From positions 54,590,501-54,654,500 of the forward strand of contig JAKSXM010000007.1 in NCBI GenBank assembly GCA_022575985.1: a stretch of DNA of 64,000 bases. Direction: 5' to 3'. Made by a program: the position numbers and the translations under genes. The notes beneath the pieces are model-generated. The model had not been told where the DNA came from and ran no database searches. It worked only from the letters and a program-made list of their open reading frames with translations. The DNA comes from Anagrus nilaparvatae. Taxonomy: Eukaryota > Arthropoda > Insecta > Hymenoptera > Mymaridae. Within the stretch, counting starts at the first letter, position 1; each line of letters begins with the position of its first letter. Below are positions 1-10,025 of the stretch, piece after piece.

Positions 1-19
1 GATGAAGAGCACCGTGACA

Positions 20-110
20 AACCTGATCAGTTACTTATCAGTTATGAAGGGGTGGGTTAGTCAGTAACTGATGTTCAAATCAGTTAACGGATCAGTTACT
101 GACTAGAAAC
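20..110. repeat. Short inverted-repeat cluster (TCAGTTA motif)
   Basis: Several copies of TCAGTTA or its complement lie close together. Positions 59-72 (AGTCAGTAACTGAT) and 91-104 (ATCAGTTACTGACT) are a perfect 14-bp inverted repeat around an 18-bp loop. The cluster may be the edge of a larger repeat cut by the window start. No coding signal is seen. Confidence 0.5.
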
Positions 111-1047
111 TTAAATGGATTTCTACCTGGGATGTGAAATGGAACAATATAAAAAAATATATTTTTATATAAAAATATATCTAGCAAATTTGCCACAGGG
201 ACAGGAGGGACTTTGTAGCACGTAGCAAATTTCCGCATGGCTTAAATGAGGTTGATGCATCGAATGTTTAATATAGTAGAATACAAAAATCGCGAATATT
301 TCATCGCCATTTTACGATATAACAGTAGTAATTTAATTCTATATATTTCAGTTTTCGGTTACGACTGTACGAATACATTTAATATGAGAATTAAAAATAA
401 TGCAAATAAGTTTTAAAGTAAAGTCCTAATAATGAATGGCTCAATTAAGTTAATTATTAATTTAAAAGTATATTGCTTATGATTTTAAAAATTTAATTAA
501 CATATTTTTATTCATTTACTGAAATCTCTTAAAAAACTTTTTTTTTATTTTTTAAATATTTTAATCAAAAAAATTCTTTTATTTATATCAATTTCAAAAA
601 CTATACTTTAATTTACTTTGAACCATTTACTGAATTTATATGTTTATTATTTATAAAACTACAGTGACAGTTAAAATATTTTTAATTAAAAAACGGAGTC
701 AGGATATTTATGGTAAATTTTAACCTGAGAATATTTAAAAATAAAATAATTTTTGTTAACTTTCTCTATTTTTTCAAAAAGGTTAATTTACTCCTTTTTT
801 CCATTCTAGAGTAAAAATATTTGTCAAATAAACAATTTTTAAAATTTCGATACATAAAAACTTATAAACATCAAGTAAAATAATAATAATGGTAAAAAAA
901 AATATTGGAACATAAAGAGGGGATCAAAGACATGTGCTTCAAAAGTTTAAACTTTTTACACTGTCAAAGAGTAAATACGTTTTAGATTTATAATAATTGA
1001 ACTTTATTTGCTTTTAATGTAAATTGATTTTAATGTACTAAAAAAAA
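105..1047. other. AT-rich non-coding stretch
   Basis: Homopolymer-rich AT sequence with no open frame, splice-bounded exon or terminal repeat that I can support. Confidence 0.5.
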
Positions 1048-1440
1048 TGGGCACCATTCACTGGTCATAATTGTCGTTGTCCATCTGGGGCAGTTTTCCG
1101 AATCCCGAAAATTAAGTATACAAACTTTTTAATGCAGAATAATTAAAACTAGAAGGATTGTGAGGCAAATAAATCGAAATTCCTAAAAATAAGTGCAAAT
1201 TTGATAAAATATCAGAAGTTATTATTTGTAAAAAGCAAAAATTTACCATGAAATACAAGATTTTATAAAATTAATTTCGGAATTTAGCCTATTCTGTACT
1301 TTGATGCATTCTGATTTTACGAATCCGGAATTGAATTTTTCTGCAAAATTAATTTTTGGGTTTGTTTTTGACAAATCTAGATTTCAAAGTTCTGAGAAAT
1401 CACCCAGATGGACAACAACAGTTATGACCATTGAATGGCG
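1048..1440. mobile_element. MITE family A, complete-looking copy
   Basis: The left end contains CCATTCACTGGTCATAATTG and continues through TCGTTGTCCATCTGGG. The right end (about 1405-1440) is its near-exact reverse complement, giving terminal inverted repeats of roughly 45-50 bp around a 300-bp AT-rich centre. The same sequence recurs in reverse orientation at 55345-55685, and one end recurs at 57413-57454, so this is a dispersed non-autonomous family. No coding capacity is seen. The superfamily cannot be fixed because I could not define a target duplication. Confidence 0.6.
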
Positions 1441-1605
1441 GTCAAATGTATATTACGACTCATGGCCAGTAAAAATAAAGAATGGTAAAGTGTGATTTGG
1501 GGAATTTTTTTATGGCCCAGAGACTTATATGATTTTACTGCGCCAGTGGCGAGATCACAAATTTTTTCTAGACGCATAGCCGTCGGCATCCAACAGAGAA
1601 GCAAT
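1441..1605. repeat. Remnant of GGCCCAAATCGC hairpin repeat
   Basis: Contains ACGACTCATGGCCAG and AAATAAAGAATGG, then ATGGCCCAG and a GCCAGTGGC-like tail. This order matches the repeat at 33131-33290. It abuts the right end of the MITE A copy, as a related pair also does near 57413-57560, so the two repeats may travel together or share an insertion preference. Confidence 0.45.
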
Positions 1606-1613
1606 TTATTTTT

Positions 1614-1905
1614 CTATTTTAGAATCATCAGCGTATAAAAGATTAGGGAATTAAAAATATTGGAGGGTAATTCATTTATATAAATTACAAAAAGTAGTGG
1701 CCCGAGATTTCTTCCTTGGGGGATTCCAGATACATTTTCAAATGGTCTGAATAGACAGTTATCTATCCGAACCCTCTGAGATCTTTTAAAAAGGTAAGAA
1801 GAAATCCAACGTATCCAGTTTTCATCGAGACCAACTTTCAATAATTTTCTAAATAAAATTTCATGTGAAAGAGCATCCCAGAATATTAGGGGAAAATCTG
1901 CACCA
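1614..1905 (-). pseudogene. Non-LTR retrotransposon reverse transcriptase fragment
   Basis: Reading the minus strand from 1905 gives a palm-domain start that resembles a degraded DFSKAFDxVSHEIL motif, then VGLDENWIRWISSYL, QRVRIDN, and the hallmark SGIPQG...LGPLLFVIYINELP. These are the fingers/palm motifs of Jockey/CR1/I-type reverse transcriptases. A frameshift lies immediately before the catalytic YADD box: the bases for FYADDSK are present near 1620-1640 but out of frame. The fragment has no endonuclease, no gag-like ORF and no 3' tail, so it is a dead 5'- and 3'-truncated copy. The clade within non-LTR elements is not resolved. Confidence 0.8.
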
Positions 1906-2384
1906 TAATGATATCTAAAATACCTTTTACAGATTGCTTATACATAAAAAAATATTAAGTTCCCCGTTGGAATTTTGCCCCCAGCTGCAGTTCATGGGGC
2001 AGAGGAGGCAAAAATGTGTTTTTTCTCCGTTTTTTTCGAAAATCTGTCAAAAATTCATATCTCTGGTTCCTTAGTACCAAAATAGGTCTATATGGTCTTA
2101 AAAGATTCGTCTTTAATACCTTTTTTCACATACAAAAGTCAAAAAATAACTATGCTCACTTTAGGAACCCTTAAATTCTAAAATACTGAAGACTAACATT
2201 AAAAATTTTACTTTAAAATTCAATTATTTTGCTGTACCAAAAATTACCTCTTTGGAAAATTTATATGTTTTTATCTATCAAAGCCCTTCAAAATGAGCCC
2301 AGTTAGAGCAAATTTGAGTCGCGGAAACTGTCATTATTTCAAAAAAACCAAAATTTTTTATGCGTTTTTTTGAAGATTACAAGG
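1906..2384. other. Non-coding stretch, possibly repeat-derived
   Basis: More complex than the AT-rich background (for example the GC-richer segment near 1965-2010), but no coding frame or terminal repeat was identified. Confidence 0.35.
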
Positions 2385-2650
2385 GGATTGGCAACTGTTT
2401 GGGAATACGATTTGCTTCTTACTTTCAAAACAGGTTGTGGTAGTTGAGAAAACATCCTTCATACCCTCAGTTTACCTGAATGGGCCTCCTAGTCCTAGAA
2501 ATTAGACCCTATAGCAGAGTTATATGCTATATAAGATAGGACTTTTCAGGCTATCTTCTAAATGGCGCTGCTACCTTGTGGTTAAACCAAATACCTTCGG
2601 GTTAGTCTCTAAATGCATTTTCGTAAAGAATCTAGATTATTAGTATTTTT
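2385..2650. repeat. Divergent arm of the GGGCCTNCT foldback family
   Basis: Contains GAATGGGCCTCCTAGTCCTA followed by GAAATTAGACC and a long T/A region, in the same order as the foldback copies at 27669-28283 and 34090-35000. Only one arm is visible here and it is diverged. Confidence 0.5.
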
Positions 2651-3139
2651 AAGAAATGAAAAAAATGTTGAGGGGTTTGAAGAACAGTTATTTTGAGCTT
2701 TATTAATATATTTTTCATAACACGATTTAGATAATTTTTTTACCTTAAATATTTATATATAATTAAGATATATACCTTAAATTTTTAAAATTTTTAAACT
2801 CCTCATCATCTTCATATCTAGTCCAGTGTTAATGAGATATTCTTTTGTTCTTTATGATTTGTTTTAGTTCATTGAAATACTAATCAGGATAGAATTTATT
2901 ATTATTGTTATTATTATACAAAGGGATATGTTTTTGTATGATTGAATTTAGGAATAAATAGAATCTAACATTTTATTTACCTTATTATATTTTTTGAGTA
3001 CAGACCAGTCAGTCTGTAATAATATATTATTAATTATTTTATAATCTACTTTAAAAAAGTTCTTTCTTATTGTTGTTTAAAAACAGTCTACATTTTTTTA
3101 AGTTGAGATATGGTTCAGAACAGGTAGGTAATGTTTCTT
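2651..3139. other. AT-rich non-coding stretch
   Basis: No gene, repeat boundary or RNA structure that I can support. Includes short ATT runs near 2900. Confidence 0.4.
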
Positions 3140-3643
3140 CTACCTCTTCATTTTCTGAATTATTTTTGTTATTCGTTTATGCGATTCTAAAACAACATTA
3201 ATGTCTTCTTCCGTTTCTTGTCTGCAAATAGCCAAATCGTCATCAACGGTGATAAAATCATCAAATGGAACGTTTGTTTCAAGCCTGTTGTATATTTCGC
3301 GAATAAAATTTGTATCCTGATTTTCACCAGTATTTTCTTCTATCTGATCAGGTATATCGTGGAAAAATCCAGCCTTTCGGAAGCAGTTGCTTATTGTTGT
3401 AGCAGATAATTTCTTCCAAGCTTGTATACACATTCTGGAAGATTCTAATAAGTCAATTTTCTTATTCTTTTCTAGCTCTGCTAAAATCTTTTTGACTACT
3501 AATTGTCCATAAAAATGCTTAAAATTTTTTATTACACCTTACTTGATCCATTGGCTGCAAGACAGAGGTCATATTTGGTGGTAGAAAAATAACATTTACG
3601 TGTAACATTTGGGGCACGCTGTTATGAGCAGTGCAATTATCTT
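3140..3643 (-). pseudogene. pogo/Tigger-type transposase C-terminal fragment
   Basis: The minus strand from about 3643 reads DNCTAHNSVPQML, then VNVIFLPPNMTSVLQPMDQ, then after a frameshift near 3540 GVIKNFKHFYGQLV, LLESSRMCIQAWKKLS and ISNCFRKAGF. These are the second catalytic Asp box, the LPPNxTxxLQPxDxG block and the AW...T..CFxxAGF block typical of pogo/Tigger DDE transposases (Tc1/mariner superfamily). The N-terminal CENP-B-like DNA-binding part and the first Asp are absent, and the tail is acidic and diverged. With the terminal repeat at 3838-4065 this looks like an internally deleted, dead copy. Confidence 0.85.
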
Positions 3644-3837
3644 ACTTACAGCTTAAAATACGTGTTCTTATAATAAAGTCTTATTACGAACTGAGGATTA
3701 AAAATATTTAATAATTATTCATAGGTATAAGTAATAATAATAATAGTAGATATCAAAATAATAATAATAGATAAAAATAAATAAATATAAACAAAGGAAT
3801 AAGAATATACTAGTTATAGAAAGTTTAGATTATGCAA

Positions 3838-4065
3838 GAGAATTTTATATTTTGAAAAAAACTTTGTAATTCGAAATGAAACTCTGATAAAACTTGCATA
3901 ATTCAAAAAATTTCAAGATTTAAATTTCGATTTATACAAGTTTTGCTTTCGAATTATGCAAGTTTTTTTAACATTGTTTAGATGGGAGCTGGGCCGTACC
4001 AACCAGGTTTTTCGAATTATAGAAGTTTTCGAATTACATAAGTTCGAATTATACAAGTTCCACTG
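3838..4065 (-). mobile_element. pogo/Tigger terminal and subterminal repeats
   Basis: The end at 4065 reads, on the minus strand, CAGTGGAACTTGTATAATTC followed by repeated AATTCGAA / AACTT.TATAATTCGAA words, and it is flanked by TA (4066-4067). CAGTG... plus iterated 'ATAATTCGAA' is the usual layout of Tigger/pogo ends, where the target duplication is TA. Further TTCGAATTATGCAAGTTTT-like words occur to 3838. The opposite end was not found. It belongs with the transposase remnant at 3140-3643. Confidence 0.7.
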
Positions 4066-4067
4066 TA

Positions 4068-6107
4068 TATAATTTAAGTACCTGTGATATATTACCTATT
4101 ATACAACATATATAATGTAAATTAAATCTACTTTGAAATAAGTCTCATGCAAAATAACAAAAATGAAACTTTCGCTTCATTATTTAAATTGGTAAAAGTA
4201 TTGTAATAATTAAGTAAAATAAGAGACGTTCTCTTTTACCATAGAGTAAGGGGCTAAAATTCTTTTCGTAAAATTCTTATAAAATAACTTTTTAAATCGA
4301 AGAAGGTCTGGTGGTTTTTTTGTAAGCAAAATAATTTCTATTAGTATCAGTAAGCCCCGCCCGCCAATCAAAAAGTACGATATTTTTTTCTGTATATCAG
4401 ATAACAACAATATGTTTTTCTTCAAAAAAGTAACTATTATAAACATTTGTACAAATAAAAAAAAAATTTTTATAAAAAAGTAAGTTATTTTCTTTACACT
4501 TGTACGTTATCTTCTTTTGTATTTGAAAAAGAAGAAAAAAAAGACATATTGAAAACAGTAAACATGAAAAGAAAGAAATATAAAGTATATATGTTGATAA
4601 AAAAAAAAAAAAACGATAAAAGTTTGTAAATATATACATGTATTACTAAAATAAAAATGAAGTACATAATTTGACAAAGATGTGAAATATCTTTCCTGTA
4701 CTTTAGTTACGTCATCAAAAAATATAAAAAAATGAATCAAGACTTTTCTGTCGTCGAAAAAGTATTAGTATAACAAAAAATGAAAAAATCAACCTTGTTT
4801 ATTATATATATAGTCATACATAGTTTTGTAAAATAGAAAAAAAAAGTAGTTTGGCCAAGTCAGAAGTTATTGAATATCAAAGTCTTTGAAATTCAACACT
4901 GCCAGAAAAGTTTAGTAGAAAACATAACTTCTATAAGTAACTAAAGTTTTATTAAAATAAAAAAACTTAAGAAAATAAATATATATATAACTGCTTCTAC
5001 CCAGCTTTGCCTGTGTAATTTTATCAGAAGAGCTTTTTACAGTTTTTTATTTCTTATTGGATTTTTTAAATTATTTTTTTCAAATAAAATTTTTGTCAAA
5101 AATTAATATTTGATAATACATACATTGAAACGTAAATAACATTCTTTTTTCAATATTCATATACTTTTAATATTTTAATATAAAATATTTTATTTGGGTT
5201 GCCGAATTTATGGATGCCGAGAAACTATTTTTAATTGAAGCTTCAAATATGTAGGTTTATATTTGAATTCTTATTCTTAAATTCTTTAATTTTAAGATAT
5301 AATGAAAGTTACTACTTGGTATTTGTAGTTCCAAACTGTCATTTTTGATTTAATTCCCTCGGAAATCTTACTACTTTATATATTTAAAAATTTATTTGTG
5401 TATCTGTGCGTATATTTGAGCTTTTATAACTAAAGATCCGCTGAACCAATTAACATAAACCCCCCCTCCCCCCTTAATTATGCTATTTCATACATGTATT
5501 GGATATAAATTTCAAAAAAAAAGTTTTAACTGATTAGGCAATTTTTTGAGTTGTCTAGCATACCAAATTCCCTTTCTAAAAGCAGTTTTGAATCTTAACG
5601 TGTTAATTTTAGTTTAATTTTAAATTATTGAAATAATAATCAATAAAAAAAAAATGATTTTTATTTAAAATAAAATAAGAAAGTAATTGCTTAAGATAAT
5701 TTATGTAGTGATAATTTCTAGAAAAGTTGAAATTATTGAACTGATTCTAGTGTCAATTTTTCTTTTTTTTTTATTTATACTTATTGGTTTTGGCTTCAAA
5801 ATGCATCTAATTTGAAATAACCGAACACAGAATGCAAAGTGTAGAGTAGAAAAGCAACGAAGTGCATCGGCATGAGTGCACCAATGCAAATCGATAGTTA
5901 ATAGCTTAATGCTTCCTTGAATTTTCTCGATCAGTTTCCGCTTTTTTTATCTTTTCATAAATTTTCATTATTCATATTTCCTTCGGTTTGTTTAATAAAT
6001 GCATAATTATAGCCATAATTCGTACATGGTTATGTAAATATTTGTTTGAAAAAATAAATAAAAATAATATATAGTTTAAATCTATTGTACACATAACGGA
6101 ATTTCAG
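4068..6107. other. AT-rich non-coding stretch
   Basis: Long poly-A/T tracts, with a C-rich run at 5461-5472. The open frames here are low-complexity (Phe/Leu/Ile or Lys runs) and I do not regard them as genes. Confidence 0.5.
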
Positions 6108-6237
6108 TATGAAAAACGAAGAGTACGAGAACTTGAAAGTTTATCCATTAAGAAAGATGATGATAGAGTAGGGATGTCGAGGAGACCTTTTCCCACTTCC
6201 TTTAATGCAGGAAGCAATGAACGCAAGAGATTCAAAA
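6108..6237 (+). CDS. Candidate internal exon of an unrecognised protein
   Basis: An acceptor (GGAATTTCAG) precedes position 6108 and a donor (AAAA|GTAATT) follows 6237. Frame 1 is the only open frame and encodes 43 residues, starting YEKRRVRELESLSIKKDDD and containing MSRRPFPTSFNAG and NERKRFK. The residue use is balanced and charged, unlike the Phe/Ile/Lys runs of surrounding noise. The frame stays open past the donor to about 6327, so this could instead be a terminal exon. I do not recognise the protein. It would leave phase 1. The exon at 15811 appears to need phase 2, so if both belong to one gene at least one more exon is missing between them. Confidence 0.35.
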
Positions 6238-6479
6238 GTAATTTTCTGTTTCCGCATATCGAACTAGAGTTAAGTTATTTATGTAGATACGTTATTCTCG
6301 ATTACGTTTTTCCTGAATCATTCTGATTAATATTCCAAAAGTTTCGATCTTATAAGTTCCTGAATTATATTTATAAATTAAAAAATTTTTCTCCTAGTAA
6401 ATTATCTAAAAAAAAAAATCACTTTATTAAATTAATATTTTTGTTTTATTTGATTCCAGAGCTGGGCATATACGGCAAT

Positions 6480-7335
6480 TTTGGCACGCTGTAACCGTAT
6501 GCCGTATAGACGGTTTTTGTGCATAAGGACCCGTATGTTACTTGAACCGTATATACGATAACCAGCATACGGGACCGTATGCACCCTAGCAGTATATACG
6601 GTTAACACTATACGGGAGCCTTATGCATCTCAGCCGTATATAATGTTTAATGTCATAAGGGCCCGTATACTCTCTAACCGTACATACGGTTTAAGAGCAT
6701 ACGGACCCGTAGATACTTGAACCGTACATACGGTTCAGCAGCATACGGACCCGTATACACTTGAACCGTATATAATGTTTAATAGCATACGGACCCGTAT
6801 ACCGTTTGCTTAGGCTTAATCAAAAACGGCATACGGGTCCGTATGCTGTTTAACCGTATGTACGGTTTGAGAGCATACGGACCCGTATGCTGTTTAACCG
6901 TATGTACGGTTTGAGAGCATACGGACCCGTATGCTGTTTAACCGTATGTACGGTTTGAGAGCATACGGACCCGTATGGTGTTTAACCGTATGTACGGTTT
7001 GAGAGTATACGGGCCCGTATGCTGTTGAACCGTATGTACGGTTAGAGAGTATAAGGGCCCGTATGCTGTTTAACCGTATGTACGGTTAGAGATTATACGG
7101 TTCCGTATGCTGTTGAGCCGTATGTACGGTTAGAGAGTATAAGGGCCCGTATGCTGTTTGACCGTATGTACGGTTAGAGATTATACGGTTCCGTATGCTG
7201 TTGAGCCGTATGTACGGTTAGAGAGTATAAGGGCCCGTATGCTGTTTGACCGTATGTACGGTTTGAGATTATACGGGCCCGTATGCTGTTTAACCGTACG
7301 TACGGTTCGAGAATATATGGGCCCGTATACTGTTT
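6480..7335. repeat. 44-bp palindromic tandem array (left arm of hAT element)
   Basis: The core unit is 44 bp and contains two quasi-palindromes, CCGTATGTACGG and CATACGGACCCGTATG, separated by CTGTTTAA and TTTGAGAG. Three near-identical units lie at about 6845-6985. Rightward the units diverge, and 7073-7160 and 7161-7248 form an 88-bp two-unit higher-order repeat present twice. Spacing is less regular at the left edge (6480-6830). Every unit can fold on itself, so single strands would form chains of short hairpins. Confidence 0.85.
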
Positions 7336-8089
7336 AACGTCATAAAGGAGAGTATATTATTAAAATATATACATTTCTCTGCATAAGGATCCATATGAAA
7401 CAATTATAAGCTTTTATAAGTACATTACCTAAGTAAATATTTGACTTTTATAAAGAAATTGGAATAAAGTTCGATAATATTGTTTAAATATGCAAAAAAT
7501 TGCATTCTTAAAATAGGTATTATAAGACTTACCCAATAATAAAAAATTCTTTTGCTTCTATTTTCTAAATATAAATATGTTTTAAAATCAAGAAGATATT
7601 CAAAAAAAGTTAAACAACTGTTTATAGAAAGCATTAAAAATAAAATTATTATTTATAACAGGAAAAATACAATCAAAAATTTTTAATTTTCATTTTAGAA
7701 TTCAATTGAATGAGTAAAGAACCATTTTTATTGCATACATTTTTCTCCAAAATTAATATTGAATATATTTTTTATTTTCTTTAAGGAAAATTAGCTTTTC
7801 AAACAATGAATCAGTCAATGATGATCTTTTGTTATTTAAGATGTAATTAGTTAAAGAAAAAATCCTTTCGATATTTAAAATTCTTAAATCATTCTCTAAA
7901 TTTTATGCCTTACGTTATAGAAAAAGAATATATTTTCTTATTGTAAATACTTAAAAATAAATTTCATGATAAATAAATATAACAAAAGTAAATTAGAACA
8001 TTTTTTTTCACTTATTTTCCTAAACATCAATTCTGATTATGGTGTGCCAATAAATAAATTAATGCCATAAACAGTTATAATTTATAAGG

Positions 8090-8780
8090 TATCTGTATGA
8101 AATTACCCGTATCTACGGCGAAAATTCATAAGGCATCCGTATTAATTTACCCGTATGTACGACAAAATTTCATAAGGCATCCGTATGAAATTAACCGTAT
8201 GTAAGGCAAAAGTCATAAGGCATCCGTATGGAAATGTCATTATGTACGGTAAAATTCATACGGATGCCGTATGAATGTTACCGTATGTACGGGTAAATTC
8301 ATACGGATGCCTTATGAGTTTTGCCGTACATACGGGTAATTTCATACGGATGCCTTATGAGTTTTGCCGTACATACGGGTAAATTCATACGGATACCGTA
8401 CGAAATTTTTCCGTATAAAAAATCATACGGCTAAGGAGGCATACGGTTCAATAATATTTTACCCTTATATAAGGTAAAATTCATAAGGCAACCGTATGAA
8501 ATTACCCGTATGTACGGCAAAACTCATAAGGCATCCGTATGAAATTACCCGTGCATACGGTAAAATTCATACGGCATCCGTATGAAAATATCCTTATATA
8601 AGGATATTTTCATACGGATGCCGTATGAATTTTACCGTACGTAATGACATTTCCATACGGATGCCTTATGACTTTTGCCTTACATACGGTTAATTTCATA
8701 CGGATGCCGTATGAATTTTACCTTATATAAGGACAAAATATCATTGAACCGTATGCCGTATACCGTATATAAGGATTTTA
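8090..8780. repeat. Palindromic array (right arm of hAT element)
   Basis: Units of about 40 bp alternate CATACGGATGCCGTATG-type and CCGTATGTACGG-type palindromes joined by AATT..TAAAATT spacers. Many arms are altered to CATAAGG/CCTTATG or CCTTATATAAGG. The array is also an inverted repeat at larger scale: 8205-8270 matches the reverse complement of about 8625-8690 almost base for base, and 8556-8639 is a perfect palindrome. The spacers differ from those of the left array, so the two arms are related only by the shared CCGTA/TACGG core. Confidence 0.85.
8556..8639. repeat. Perfect 84-bp palindrome, no spacer
   Basis: Arms 8556-8597 and 8598-8639 are exact reverse complements, centred in CCTTAT|ATAAGG. 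The arm reads outward through AAAATAT, CATACGGATGCCGTATG and AATTTTACCGTA. Similarity continues imperfectly beyond both arms. Such zero-loop palindromes are normally unstable in cloning and replication. Confidence 0.9.
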
Positions 8781-8812
8781 GCGTGCAGCCGTTGCCCAGC
8801 TCTGTTTGATTC

Positions 8813-9374
8813 TTTTTTTCTTCAAAAACAAAATTCTTGGAATAAATATTAAATTTATAAAAAAAATTTTGATATACATTGACTTTATTAAAGCTTATAT
8901 AATAATTTTTTTTTTTTATTTATGCTGATTCGTTCGACAGTTTTCGCTTATTGAATTTCCATTAGATGCAAATTTATGCATTTATAAAGCTGCTTTCACA
9001 TTATTAAAGTATGAATCATAGATTAATTTAATACATTATGAAAATAATTCTTTTTAAACGTTTATTATTATTTTTTTTTTTATCTTTTTTAACCAATTTT
9101 TTTTCAATTATCATTTTTTCATATTCTACTTATTATTAGTTATGCAAAAATTATTGATTTTATGTATAAAATAATAATTTAGTCGATTGTAATTTTATGT
9201 AAAATACCTATTTTAATTTAAAAAACAAAATGCGTATGAAAATATTGTAAAAATAAATAAATAAAAAAAAAATTTTCAAATAATAAATGATAATACAAAT
9301 AACGTAAAAGTTTGAATATTTCTTATAAAATTGTAAATTAAGAACAATAATCTCTATATATTATAAAGTTATAA
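8813..9374. other. AT-rich non-coding stretch
   Basis: Poly-T and poly-A tracts; nothing else identified. Ends in a short CCGCTG/CCGCCG repeat (about 9375-9400). Confidence 0.5.
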
Positions 9375-9408
9375 CCGCTGCCGCCGCTGCCGCCGCTGTC
9401 GCATGAGC

Positions 9409-9652
9409 CCTTTGTGCCAATGGACCTTTTGTGACAAAATGGACCTTTTGGGCCAAATTGGACCTTTTGGGCCAATGTGGTCCTTTTGGGCCAATCTGGT
9501 CCTTTTGGGCCAATCTGGTCCTTTTGGGCCAAAATGGACCTTTTGGGCCACAGTGGTCTTTTTGGACCAAAATGGTCCTTTTGGGCCAAAGTGAACCTAT
9601 TGGGCCAAAGTGGTCCTTTTGGGCTAATGTGGTCTTTTTGGGCCAATGCGGT
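9409..9652. repeat. 19-bp minisatellite, open in all six frames
   Basis: About 13 tandem copies of a 19-bp unit close to CCTTTTGGGCCAATCTGGT. Because 19 is not a multiple of 3, every frame cycles through the unit and reads a 19-residue periodic peptide. All three frames on both strands are open, giving Gly/Pro/Lys/Trp-rich peptides on minus (GPKGPxWPKR) and FWA/LLGQ-type on plus. I do not call any of these a gene: there is no start context, no consistent frame preference and no homologous domain. Confidence 0.85.
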
Positions 9653-9959
9653 TTTTTCTATATTTAACCAATTATTATAAAGTTGTTTTTTTTATGTTTT
9701 TATATAATCTATATTTTTTATACTTTGTTTAAGTTTAAAATAGAAGTAAAAATAGAAAAATCAAATTTTTCATTTTTTGACTAAATTGCAAATGTTGACT
9801 AACACCTCTTTATACTACATACAACCATCTAAAATTATACTAATACACTTTTTTTAGGTTTATTTATCATTTATGTGCATATTTTAATACCGATTTTTGG
9901 CCACTTTTTTTTTTTACTACACTGTGGTACGCCTTACAAGTGATTATAAAAATAAACTA

Positions 9960-10025
9960 TCGCAATACTTCAATCACTCTGCAAGGGTTGGCGGGCGTAG
10001 CGCACAGGGGGCGGAGCCCCCTAGT
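9960..10025 (+). mobile_element. Helitron-like 3' terminus
   Basis: A GC-rich island ends in the hairpin AGGGGGC-GGA-GCCCCCT (10006-10022) followed by CTAG and T (10021-10025). A short stem ending at CTRR with a T on the 3' side is the usual Helitron 3' end. GGCGGGCGTAGCGC lies just upstream. No 5' TC end or helicase was found nearby, so this is probably a non-autonomous or truncated copy. Confidence 0.45.

Larger units (their letters stand above)
6457..8804. mobile_element. Non-autonomous hAT-type element with palindromic arrays
   Basis: The ends are inverted: CAGAGCTGGGCA at 6457 and its complement ending at 8804, with further matching blocks GGC and GCACGCT just inside. Both ends are flanked by the identical 8-bp word TTTGATTC (6449-6456 and 8805-8812), a perfect target-site duplication. 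An 8-bp duplication with CAG.. ends is the signature of the hAT superfamily. There is no transposase. The interior is two arrays of CCGTA/TACGG palindromes (about 6480-7335 and 8090-8780) separated by a 750-bp AT-rich plain spacer. hAT transposases are known to bind clustered subterminal motifs, so the arrays may be amplified binding sites; that is inference. Confidence 0.85.

Noticed and set aside
4210..4740. Three overlapping Phe-rich minus-strand ORFs
   Set aside because: They are low-complexity translations of poly-A/T DNA with no splice or homology support.
6480..7335. Regular repeats with constant spacers resembling a CRISPR array
   Set aside because: Both repeat and spacer sequences recur, the units are palindromic tandem repeats inside a transposon with an 8-bp target duplication, and the genome is eukaryotic.
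9338..9680. Six overlapping ORFs of 60-102 codons
   Set aside because: All are products of the 19-bp minisatellite, whose unit lacks stops in every frame; no domain or start context favours one.
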